NCBI GenBank assembly: GCA_002779995.1
Contig: PEWX01000114.1
Location: 1 to 52,132, forward strand
Reading direction: 5' to 3'
Length of the DNA: 52,132 bases
Source: Piscirickettsiaceae bacterium CG07_land_8_20_14_0_80_44_28
Lineage (GTDB): Bacteria; Pseudomonadota; Gammaproteobacteria; Thiomicrospirales; Thiomicrospiraceae
The position numbers were made by a program, and so were the translations under genes. Below the pieces are notes generated by a model. The model did no database searches and was not told the DNA's origin. It saw nothing but the letters and a program-made list of their open reading frames with translations. Numbering within the stretch: the stretch's first letter is position 1; the number at the start of each line of letters is the position of its first letter. Shown here piece after piece: positions 1 to 7,296 of the stretch.

Positions 1-1
1 G

Positions 2-58
2 TTTGCTGTATTGAAGAGCGGCAAACCGTTTGATCGAGAATATGAGATTCGTGCTTGA
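2..58 (+). pseudogene. C-terminal end of an upstream gene cut by the window edge
   Basis: Reading frame 2 stays open from the first base and ends at TGA 56-58. It encodes 18 residues ending KPFDREYEIRA. The wording loosely resembles the tail of some IS110-type transposases, but the piece is too short to assign. It may be an intact gene that continues outside the window rather than a broken one. Confidence 0.3.
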
Positions 59-142
59 TTTTATAAATCAAACACGGTATCTGGTCAGTTTTATCTACAA
101 CAAGAGCTTTTTAACACCTTTTGCTACTAACCAAACCTATAC

Positions 143-179
143 GGGGTCTGTCCCCGGGTCTGTCCCCGGGTCTGTCCCC
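143..179. repeat. three tandem copies of the 12-mer GGGTCTGTCCCC
   Basis: The unit GGGTCTGTCCCC is repeated exactly at 144-155, 156-167 and 168-179, with an extra G at 143. Each unit is an imperfect palindrome (GGG...CCC). It is a close relative of GGGGTCTGACCCC, found twice inside the DUF2063 gene at 9787 and 9814, and of CTGGGGACAG in the repeat-rich right end of the window. Confidence 0.85.
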
Positions 180-180
180 A

Positions 181-444
181 GATTTGAAAACGGCTCAGGG
201 TAAACCGATGCGATAGCACTTAATGGAATCTCATCTGTTTGTTTGACCCATTTTGTTCACCTTTTGCCAGTCATTGTGAAAAATATACCTTTTGCATATT
301 ACCACTTTAGAAATCATCAGACTCGTTAAATATGCTGATTCCGTTTTAGCGGGCTTCGTTATCTTTTCACCCTATTTGGGTTTGTTATAAAACCGTCATT
401 TTGTCATCATCTGCCGGTCAAATTGCGTGGCTATACTGGTTTGT
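181..444. other. intergenic region upstream of the phosphotransfer operon
   Basis: About 260 bases without a convincing gene. The stretch is AT-rich and should carry the promoter of the following six-gene operon. TATACT at 432-437 resembles a -10 box, but no well-spaced -35 is visible and it lies only 7 bases before the chosen start codon. I see no terminator, operator or RNA gene here. Confidence 0.4.
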
Positions 445-1125
445 ATGACTCACACTTATCCGCAATTTTTAGCTTTTATTCGTCATGGTGATTACCATCA
501 GCGTGCTGACACGCCCAGTGCTTGTCAGGCAGGAGCTTTAACACTGGAGGGAAGGCAGCAGGCGGAGGCGGCCGCATTTGAGATTTCCCGGTTTGCACAA
601 GATCAGCAACTTTCTTTAAACCAAACAATCTTTACTTCTCAATTATTGCGTGCTTGGCAAACGGGCAGTTTGCTGTCTCAACAATTGCATCAACAAACCC
701 GGCAAAATTTTAACTGCCAAGCAGTAGACGATTTGCATGAGCGGTGTGTTGGCGCGTTTGCCAACCTGACCCGCGCTGAAATTGAGCAAGCGGTTAAAAC
801 CGATCCGCGCAGTGCGCCTATGCCGGAAAATTGGAAATCAGACAGCCATTATTGTTTGCCTACTATCGGCGCAGAATCGTTATTGGATGCCGGAAATCGG
901 GTATTACAAAGACTTCAAGCATTATTAGCTTATCCTTCTAGTCGCTTAACGACTGTGGTAGGACATGGTGCGGCTTTTCGACATGCCGCCTATTGGATGG
1001 GCGTTTTATCATTTGATGAGATTCAACGTTACTCAATGTATCACGGCCGCCCTCTGTTTTTTAAATACCTCCCTGATGAAGGTTGGCAAAAAATTGGTGG
1101 CGATTGGAAAATACGGGGAAAATAA
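445..1125 (+). CDS. histidine phosphatase family protein (phosphoglycerate mutase / SixA-like)
   Basis: A 226-residue protein of the histidine phosphatase superfamily. It carries the catalytic RHG motif at residues 13-15, the conserved 'TSQLLRAWQT' segment with a phosphate-binding Arg, and the second catalytic His in 'VVGHGAAFRH' (His174). Such enzymes remove phosphate from small molecules or from phosphohistidine proteins through a phospho-His intermediate. A GTG at 427 would add six residues, but ATG 445 puts RHG at the usual distance from the N-terminus, so I prefer it; neither start has a strong ribosome site. It is the first gene of a run of six same-strand genes with gaps of 18 bases or less. 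Because the run also holds kinases, it may reverse a phosphorylation made by them, which is inference. The substrate is unknown. Confidence 0.8.
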   Translation: MTHTYPQFLAFIRHGDYHQRADTPSACQAGALTLEGRQQAEAAAFEISRFAQDQQLSLNQTIFTSQLLRAWQTGSLLSQQLHQQTRQNFNCQAVDDLHERCVGAFANLTRAEIEQAVKTDPRSAPMPENWKSDSHYCLPTIGAESLLDAGNRVLQRLQALLAYPSSRLTTVVGHGAAFRHAAYWMGVLSFDEIQRYSMYHGRPLFFKYLPDEGWQKIGGDWKIRGK

Positions 1126-1127
1126 CC

Positions 1128-2339
1128 ATGATTTATGCACAATCTGTTGAACCTTGGCAACCACAAAGCCTTTCGCCTATACAGGTGCCACTGGAAAATT
1201 GGCTGGCGCCGACTCAAGACAGTTATTTTTTTACCGATTTACATGCGGATGCTGAGGCGTTTTTACGCTCACTGAAATTGAGCCATTTGGTGACTTTGGA
1301 CAGCACTGTGTCCAATATCCAGTTAACCACCAAAGCCATGAGCGGCCGGATTATTATTGGGGGGGATTGTTTTGATAAGGGGCCAAGCAATTTACAATTA
1401 TTAAAGCTGATTCATCAGCTTCGACCCGCCGATCTAGTGATCTTGGCGGGCAACCATGATATTCGTCTTTATGCCGGATTAAGTGCGATGGATTTTATGG
1501 CGGATCCTTGTCAGGCACACTTTTTTGTGCGCATGGGGCGTAAGGTCATTAAATTGTTTGAAGAGGTTTATTTGACTTATTGCTCAAACTTAGCGGAAGT
1601 GACGCTGACAGATGCCGAAATTCGCGCCAAACTCTTTCCCGGCAAAGATTGGTCAAATCGGTTCCGGATTGATGCTAAACCGTTTTTATCGGCTAAAAAA
1701 ATCCATAAAGAATGCCAGCAAATCGCCCGTAAACAGCAGGATTTTACCCAGGCCTGGTCAGAATTAGGGTTTAATCTCAAACAACTCTACCAAGCTGTCG
1801 AACAAACGCGCCGTTTATTTATGGACGCTGAAGGCGAATTTGCGTGGTTTTTCAGTTCGCTCGATCTGCTCCATGTTTCCGGCAGTTATTGTTTTAGTCA
1901 TGCGGGGATGGATGATGAAATGGCGGAAAAACTCAGTCATCAAAGTGTGGCGGATTTGAATCATCAACTACACCAACATCTCCAAGCAGGCCATATTTTT
2001 CAGCTGTATTACAGCGCTTTTGGCAATGTGTTTCGCACCAAGTATCGTGAAAACGATTGGCCGCTTACCGAGCATGGTGCGGCACATTTAAAGCAGCGAC
2101 ATCTTTTTGCATTAGTCAACGGACACCGCAGTCACCTAGGCGGTCAGCAATTATTTTTTCGTCAAGGGCTGCTGCATTTTGAGTGTGATACCTTGTTGAA
2201 TGCCAACTGTCGTCAAAAATCAAACCGCCAATCTTTGGGAGAAGCTGTTACAATTTTCTATGCTGATGGTATGGTATCGGCTCTCAGTGGTGACTATCCC
2301 GCCACCAAGCAATTTCATCCAAAAGATTTAGGCAGGTGA
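1128..2339 (+). CDS. calcineurin-like metallophosphoesterase (PPP-type fold)
   Basis: A 403-residue protein. It starts at ATG 1128, two bases after the previous stop and behind GGGGA (1116-1120). The di-metal phosphoesterase motifs appear in order: D-x-H in 'FTDLHAD' (Asp37, His39), GGDCFDKG (Asp80), GNHD (108-111), a later His in 'FSHAG' and the closing 'NGHRSH'. These motifs match metal-dependent Ser/Thr-phosphatase-like enzymes. It is larger than a minimal phosphatase (about 250 residues) because of a helical insert between GNHD and FSHAG. With the preceding histidine phosphatase it gives the operon two phosphatases of unrelated folds beside two kinase folds. The substrate is unknown; a phosphoprotein, or a product of the operon's own kinases, is plausible. 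Confidence 0.82.
   Translation: MIYAQSVEPWQPQSLSPIQVPLENWLAPTQDSYFFTDLHADAEAFLRSLKLSHLVTLDSTVSNIQLTTKAMSGRIIIGGDCFDKGPSNLQLLKLIHQLRPADLVILAGNHDIRLYAGLSAMDFMADPCQAHFFVRMGRKVIKLFEEVYLTYCSNLAEVTLTDAEIRAKLFPGKDWSNRFRIDAKPFLSAKKIHKECQQIARKQQDFTQAWSELGFNLKQLYQAVEQTRRLFMDAEGEFAWFFSSLDLLHVSGSYCFSHAGMDDEMAEKLSHQSVADLNHQLHQHLQAGHIFQLYYSAFGNVFRTKYRENDWPLTEHGAAHLKQRHLFALVNGHRSHLGGQQLFFRQGLLHFECDTLLNANCRQKSNRQSLGEAVTIFYADGMVSALSGDYPATKQFHPKDLGR
1748..1757. repeat. CCAGGCCTGG iterated palindrome
   Basis: Perfect 10-bp core inside the metallophosphoesterase gene, encoding 'QAW'. The T/A-rich flanks are weak at this copy. Confidence 0.85.
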
Positions 2340-2343
2340 CCTT

Positions 2344-2655
2344 ATGGCGAAAAAGACTCCTTATTTTGAACATGAATCCTTACAAGATAAGGATACGATT
2401 ATCAGTTATTTAAAAGCCATTACTCAGGGGTTTAAAAAAGGTGCCATTAAATTCAGCGATGAAGATGAGAATTTTGTGCTCACCCCTCAGCCATTTGCTA
2501 ACTTAAAAATTAAGGCCACTCAAAGCAAAAAAGGCCAAACGCTGAATATTAAAATCAATTGGTCTTCGGATCAGGATGAAGATGCCGATGACACGCCCTT
2601 GTTTATTGACCCAAAACATCCAAAAAAATCCAACAGATCCAAAAAGTCCTCTTAA
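2344..2655 (+). CDS. small amphi-Trp-domain-like protein
   Basis: A 103-residue acidic/lysine-rich protein starting four bases after the metallophosphatase stop. The N-terminal half (YFEHESLQDKDTIISYLKAI) is helical. It is followed by strands ending 'LKIKATQSKKGQTLNIKINW', an alternating amphipathic strand closing with Trp, as in the amphi-Trp domain reported beside GAK-type kinase genes. The last 25 residues are a charged tail rich in Lys, Ser and Pro. It has no catalytic motif, signal peptide or membrane segment. A role as a phosphoacceptor or adaptor for the neighbouring kinases is inference only. Family assignment is by eye and moderately sure. Confidence 0.6.
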   Translation: MAKKTPYFEHESLQDKDTIISYLKAITQGFKKGAIKFSDEDENFVLTPQPFANLKIKATQSKKGQTLNIKINWSSDQDEDADDTPLFIDPKHPKKSNRSKKSS

Positions 2656-2673
2656 CGCTGATTCGCTGCCATT

Positions 2674-4308
2674 ATGCAACTCATCCCCGCCCTTTATGAC
2701 CCGCTCCGATTTTTGATTATCGAGTTGCAAAAGCAACTGGAGTTGGTCACATTATTTTTTGAAACCGGTGAAGCGGATGTTGCAGAACGCAGCTTGGCGC
2801 GCGTCGATTATATTGATAATCAACATTTAATTTTATTAAATCGAGCCGCCGCTTTTTTAGCCGAAACCCCTGAAGCTGAAAGCCGCATTGCCGTGCAAAG
2901 TTATGAGCATTTAAATCAAAGTTTAAAAACGCTTTCTCGACAATGCCAGGCGATTGTTTTTCAGGCTCAGTCTTGTCGCAGCGCGCTAAAGATTCTGCGC
3001 CGCAAAGCGGTATTTAAAGCCCTACAAGACTTAACGGCAGGGTTGGAAATGATTGAACCCGCGATTGAATCCGAAAGCTCCAGTTTAGCGATTGATATTT
3101 GTCGCTTAAAAGTCCACATTGATAAACGCTGTGACCAACAATTGGATCGCCTTAAAAAGCGGTTGAAAAACGGTCAGCAAACTGAAATGCTGTTAAATGC
3201 CAGCTTTGTGTTACGTGACATCAGTGCCATGGGAGAAGGGTTGTTGCGGATTGGCGAGGGGATTATCTCTGCTAACTTGGGGCAAATGATTCAGATTGAA
3301 CGTTATCATTCTCTGGAAGCGACTTTGTCAGCCTTGCAACTCAATCCCCAGCAAAATGAATTGTCCATCCGCGCTTTGGGTGAAACCAAATCCGGTTGTA
3401 GCTTGTCCGGGGTGATGGGGACCGACTCAGAAGGCGAAATGCTCGCGGTGTTTAAAGAAGGTGATCAAGCTAAATTACAAGAGGAAAAAACCGGCATTGA
3501 AAGCTGGCATCAAGTTTATCCCGGTATCGCCCCTAAGGTGTATTCTTATCACAAAAATGGCAGTAAGGCGGCTTTGCTATTTGAGTATTTGACTGGCGAT
3601 ACCTTTGAACGGTTACTACTGGATAAGGATCGTAAACTCCTGAAAAAGGGATTAAACACCCTTTTTGGAACTTTACAAAATATTTGGCAAGCAACCCAAA
3701 TCGAAAAGCACCAAGCGGCGCACTATATGCAACAGCTTAAAAAACGCTTGCCTGCGATTTTTGCCGTGCATCCCGAATTTGAATTAAAAATGATCAATAT
3801 CAACGGGGTAAAATCGCATTCCATTAGCAATTTAATTGAAGCCTGTGCCACCCTTGAGGACGGATTATCGGTGCCAAAAGCGGTTTATATTCATGGGGAT
3901 TTTAACTTAGACAATATCATTTACGATTCGGTGGAGGATGAAGTGAATTTTATTGATTTACATCGCTCGGACTATCAAGACTATGTACAAGATTTATCTG
4001 TGTTAATGGTGTCGTGTTACCGCATCGCTAATTTTGATCCGCAAGTGCGCAAATTGATTGCGCAAACCATGCAAGCCATTTATGACTTTGGTGCAGACTA
4101 TGCTGACCAAATCAAAGACGATAGCTACGCTTTGCGAATGGCATTGGGATTAAGCCGTTCTTTTTTAAGCTCAACCCGTTTTGTACTCGATAAACAACAT
4201 GCCAAAGCCATGCATTTTCGCGCCCGTTATTTAATGGAACAAATCCTGCGCTTATCACCCCAACACCTTAACAATTACCAAATTCCAAAAGAGATTTTCC
4301 ATGACTAA
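2674..4308 (+). CDS. fusion of a PhoU-like helical domain and an APH-fold phosphotransferase
   Basis: A 544-residue protein. Residues about 1-215 are all-helical and resemble PhoU/DUF47-type bundles. Residues about 240-540 form an aminoglycoside-phosphotransferase / choline-kinase fold, with the Brenner motif HGDFNLDN at 407-414 (catalytic Asp409, Asn414) and the metal-binding 'FIDLHRSD' (Asp428). The segment 'AVFKEGDQAK' may be the nucleotide-binding Lys strand. APH-fold enzymes phosphorylate hydroxyls of small molecules or proteins. Its last 8 bases overlap the ATP-grasp gene, which supports co-translation. The fused PhoU-like part may sense or dock something, which is inference. No symbol is warranted. 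Confidence 0.75.
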   Translation: MQLIPALYDPLRFLIIELQKQLELVTLFFETGEADVAERSLARVDYIDNQHLILLNRAAAFLAETPEAESRIAVQSYEHLNQSLKTLSRQCQAIVFQAQSCRSALKILRRKAVFKALQDLTAGLEMIEPAIESESSSLAIDICRLKVHIDKRCDQQLDRLKKRLKNGQQTEMLLNASFVLRDISAMGEGLLRIGEGIISANLGQMIQIERYHSLEATLSALQLNPQQNELSIRALGETKSGCSLSGVMGTDSEGEMLAVFKEGDQAKLQEEKTGIESWHQVYPGIAPKVYSYHKNGSKAALLFEYLTGDTFERLLLDKDRKLLKKGLNTLFGTLQNIWQATQIEKHQAAHYMQQLKKRLPAIFAVHPEFELKMININGVKSHSISNLIEACATLEDGLSVPKAVYIHGDFNLDNIIYDSVEDEVNFIDLHRSDYQDYVQDLSVLMVSCYRIANFDPQVRKLIAQTMQAIYDFGADYADQIKDDSYALRMALGLSRSFLSSTRFVLDKQHAKAMHFRARYLMEQILRLSPQHLNNYQIPKEIFHD

Positions 4309-5221
4309 ACTGTCTCCTTATAAAATCGGCGTGGTTGGCATTCCGGGCAAATGGTCTACCGAAGTATTAGCAGATGAAATTGAAGCCCTGACCGGGTTTC
4401 GATTGGTGATTGACATAACGCAGGTGGTTGCGGATTTGGCGACCCCGTCAATCAAATATCAAAACCACTGTTTATGTGATTTGGATGCCATTGTGATTAA
4501 AAAGATCTCTCAAACCTATAGCCCTGCTGTTATTGACCGTTTGGAGATTTTACGATTTGTTGAAAAATGTGGTGTACAGGTTTTTTCAAAACCACAGGAA
4601 ATTATTCGCTTAGTCGATCGACTAAGCTGCACCATCTCGCTGACCAAAGCCCATATTCCGATGCCGCCAACCGTGATTACCGAAAGCCTGGAGGCCGCGT
4701 TTGACACAGTTCAGACGTTTGGCGAAACCATTTTAAAACCGCTGTTTTCCACCAAAGCGCGTGGCATGGCGTTACTTAACCCTAAAACCGCTCACAAAAC
4801 ACTTAAAGCGCAATTACAAAGTTATTATGAAGAACACGGTTTTTTCTATTTACAAAAAAAATTAACCTTGCCCGGAAAAGATATGGGGCTGATGTTTCTC
4901 GGCGGGGAATACCAAGGGGCTTATGCGCGAGTGGGTAATAGCCACAGTTGGAACACCACCATTCACTCCGGCGGAAAATATGCCCAGGCCTTTCCGTCGG
5001 ATGAAATTATTGAAATGGCGCATCAAGCTCAGTTGGTTTTTGATTTAAGTTACACCACGGTCGATATTGCTGAAACCGAACAAGGTCCAGTGTGTTTTGA
5101 GGTCTCTGCTTTTGGTGGATTTAAAGGCGCACAAGAAGGCTTAAACATCAATATGGCCGCACGCTATGCGGCCTATGTCATTGAACAACTCCACCCCACT
5201 GAGACTGATAAAACGGCATGA
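4301..5221 (+). CDS. ATP-grasp enzyme, GAK-system type
   Basis: A 306-residue protein whose ATG overlaps the end of the kinase gene. The ATP-grasp features are the Lys in 'ETILKPLFSTKARGMALL' (central-domain lysine and the small glycine-containing loop), 'FYLQKKL' near the adenine site, and the C-terminal metal-binding 'VCFEVSAFGGFKG...LNINMAARYA' with its Glu/Asn pair. Layout and size resemble RimK-like ligases, which join a carboxylate to an amine with ATP. ATP-grasp next to an HprK-like kinase is the defining pair of the GAK gene set. The product of this reaction has not been defined to my knowledge. The gene ends by overlapping the next start by 4 bases (ATGA). Confidence 0.78.
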   Translation: MTKLSPYKIGVVGIPGKWSTEVLADEIEALTGFRLVIDITQVVADLATPSIKYQNHCLCDLDAIVIKKISQTYSPAVIDRLEILRFVEKCGVQVFSKPQEIIRLVDRLSCTISLTKAHIPMPPTVITESLEAAFDTVQTFGETILKPLFSTKARGMALLNPKTAHKTLKAQLQSYYEEHGFFYLQKKLTLPGKDMGLMFLGGEYQGAYARVGNSHSWNTTIHSGGKYAQAFPSDEIIEMAHQAQLVFDLSYTTVDIAETEQGPVCFEVSAFGGFKGAQEGLNINMAARYAAYVIEQLHPTETDKTA

Positions 5222-6339
5222 ATAACGCTCAAACCCTCACACAACATTTCAATCAAACCTTGCAAGATCAACCCTGCTTGTCCAAAGGGCTCTTGTTGCC
5301 TTTAACCGATTATGCCATTGCCATTCGCTCTAATTCTCACGAATTGCTGACAGAACTAGCTGACTATTTTCACCTTGAAATGACTTTACAGTTGGATTCA
5401 GCAGAGATAGCCGTTCAAGCGATTGAAACGGATGATTATTTAAAGGTTGGCAAACACTGGCCAGACTGGGCGCGTGAAGCCGGCAAAACCGGGCGCAAAG
5501 AAACGTTTGTGGATGCCGAAGACGGCCGATTTATTTATAAAATCAAAACCGGCATGGTATTTTGGCAAAATGCTGAAAGGCCTTGTGCTTTTGGCCCAAT
5601 TGTGCAGCACCCGAATCAAGTGATTAACTTTGTATTGAGTCAATATTTAAACCACCACTTACGCCAAGGTTGGTTACTGGGACATGCTGCCGGCTTACAA
5701 ATTGATGGCAAAGGTGTTGCGATTGCCGGTTTATCCGGGGGGGGTAAATCGACTCTGATGCTGCATCTGCTAGAACAAGGGCAGCACTTTATTAGCAATG
5801 ATCGCCTGTTAATAACGCCTCAAACGACCGAAAAAACGCCCAGGCCTGGGCGTTTTTGGATGCGTGGCATCCCAAAACAGCCACGCATCAACCCTGGCAC
5901 GGTTGTTCACAATGCCAGATTACAATCGTTGATTCCGGCAGAAAGACGTCACCAATTATTGGCGCTATCAGCGTCTAAACTGCGCCATTTAGAAGAAAAG
6001 GTTGATGCGGATGTTGATCAGCTGTTTCATGCCGGATGTACGCAATCGCAAGCGCCATTGCATTTATTGGTGGTGTTAAATTGGTCAACCACAACAAATC
6101 AACCCACCCAAGCAAGACTCACCAACTTGGCACAAAGCCCTGAATTGCTGCCGGCATTAATCAAAAGCGCCGGGCCTTTTTTTGCGGACACTCAGGGGCA
6201 GTTTTTGGCAAATCAAACCCGACCCGATGCAAACGCTTATCTAACCCAATTGGCCAACCTGCCTTGCCTGGAAATTTCCGGTCACCTGGATTTCTTGCAG
6301 GCTCGGGATGCGGTTTTAGAACAGATTCAATCCCTTTGA
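5218..6339 (+). CDS. HprK-related kinase (GAK-system type B)
   Basis: A 373-residue P-loop protein. The Walker A-type motif GLSGGGKST lies at residues 171-179, followed by 'FISNDRLLI' (Ser193-Asn194-Asp195) at the place of the HprK catalytic acidic segment. True HprK phosphorylates Ser46 of HPr, but no HPr/PTS gene lies here, and the family known as HprK-related kinase B is of unknown substrate. The N-terminal 150 residues are not recognised. A perfect 26-base palindrome (5832-5857) sits inside the coding region and encodes 'KTPRPGRFW', which may be an insertion tolerated in a loop. The last 13 bases overlap the convergent YihY gene. Last gene of the six-gene operon. Confidence 0.78.
   Translation: MNNAQTLTQHFNQTLQDQPCLSKGLLLPLTDYAIAIRSNSHELLTELADYFHLEMTLQLDSAEIAVQAIETDDYLKVGKHWPDWAREAGKTGRKETFVDAEDGRFIYKIKTGMVFWQNAERPCAFGPIVQHPNQVINFVLSQYLNHHLRQGWLLGHAAGLQIDGKGVAIAGLSGGGKSTLMLHLLEQGQHFISNDRLLITPQTTEKTPRPGRFWMRGIPKQPRINPGTVVHNARLQSLIPAERRHQLLALSASKLRHLEEKVDADVDQLFHAGCTQSQAPLHLLVVLNWSTTTNQPTQARLTNLAQSPELLPALIKSAGPFFADTQGQFLANQTRPDANAYLTQLANLPCLEISGHLDFLQARDAVLEQIQSL
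5832..5857. repeat. CCAGGCCTGG repeat in a perfect 26-bp palindrome
   Basis: The core CCAGGCCTGG (5840-5849) is extended on both sides to a perfect palindrome running from an A-run to a T-run. It lies inside the HprK-like gene and is the most complete of the ten copies in this window. Confidence 0.9.
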
Positions 6340-7166
6340 TTTGGCGGGGTAACAACTGCTAAATCGATTTGACGCACCACCGAGGCATTAAAAATAATCA
6401 CCAACCACAGCAAATACAACCATAACAAGAATAATGGGATGACGGCAAAGGCACCGTAAATCAAATCATAGGTTGGAAACCACTTTACGTAAACACCAAA
6501 GCCAAATTTTAATAGTTCCAACTCCAGGGTTGTCAAAATAGCGCCAACCCAAGCTGCGCTCGCCGAGACCTTAGCGGCCGGCACAAACCGATATAAAAAC
6601 CAAAACCCTACCGCATTGATAAAAAAGGGTAATTGCTTTAAGGCATCCGCCATGCCAAAAAGATCGGGCAAAATGGGTGCCGCCAATAAAATTGAGCTTA
6701 AAACCAATCCCGCGCCTAAAATTAACGGGCCTAATAAACTCACCCCTAAATAATGTAGCAAGCTCACCCACCAACGCCGTTGATAATGTCGATGCCACAT
6801 TAAGTTAATTTTTTTATCAATGGTCCACAATAAAATCAATGCGATACCCAACATCGAAACAATACCAATACCTTTGAGCTGTCCGGCCTTTTGTGCAAAC
6901 TTGAGCAAATAAGCTTCCAGCTGTGGCGTGGCTTCGGGGAGCAAAAAATGCACTACTTTATCAATCACTTCCGCTTGAAAAACCGCAAAGCTATCGGACA
7001 AGGCAAACACCCCAAATAAAATCGCCAAAAACGGCACCAGCCCGACCAAAGAAGCATAAGCCAAAATGGTGACGGAATCCAACCCCTGTTTGTCGATAAA
7101 GTTGTGAGCAGCTTGTCGCCAAAAATGACGTTTATAAAGCCGAGGCTCCGCAGGATTTTTATTCAT
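6327..7166 (-). CDS. YihY/BrkB-family inner-membrane protein
   Basis: A 279-residue polytopic protein with about six hydrophobic segments. It shows the family's early 'LVGLVPFLAILFGVF', 'LWTIDKKINLMWH' and late 'YGAFAVIPLFLLWLYLLWLVIIFNASV' signatures. The YihY family was once called ribonuclease BN, an assignment later withdrawn, and its function remains unsettled. The start at 7166 gives a normal family length. It is convergent with, and overlaps by 13 bases, the HprK-like gene, so it is a separate transcription unit. The 130 bases between its start and the GGDEF-EAL gene must hold two divergent promoters; I could not place them. Confidence 0.85.
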   Translation of the reverse strand: MNKNPAEPRLYKRHFWRQAAHNFIDKQGLDSVTILAYASLVGLVPFLAILFGVFALSDSFAVFQAEVIDKVVHFLLPEATPQLEAYLLKFAQKAGQLKGIGIVSMLGIALILLWTIDKKINLMWHRHYQRRWWVSLLHYLGVSLLGPLILGAGLVLSSILLAAPILPDLFGMADALKQLPFFINAVGFWFLYRFVPAAKVSASAAWVGAILTTLELELLKFGFGVYVKWFPTYDLIYGAFAVIPLFLLWLYLLWLVIIFNASVVRQIDLAVVTPPNQRD

Positions 7167-7296
7167 AAGGTTATCGGTATCCCTGTATAATCTTGGACTG
7201 TTTCATGATTTACTTCAATTGTGGCGTTGCTTTTGGTTGCGAGTGAAACCATTATCCTTGAAAATGAATAAAAATGAATAATGTGACTCAAATTCT

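Noticed and set aside
143-179. CRISPR-like array
   Set aside because: The units are only 12 bp, directly abutting, without spacers or cas genes.
427-444. GTG 427 as start of the histidine phosphatase
   Set aside because: It adds six residues overlapping a TATACT box and gives no better ribosome site; ATG 445 fits the family start.
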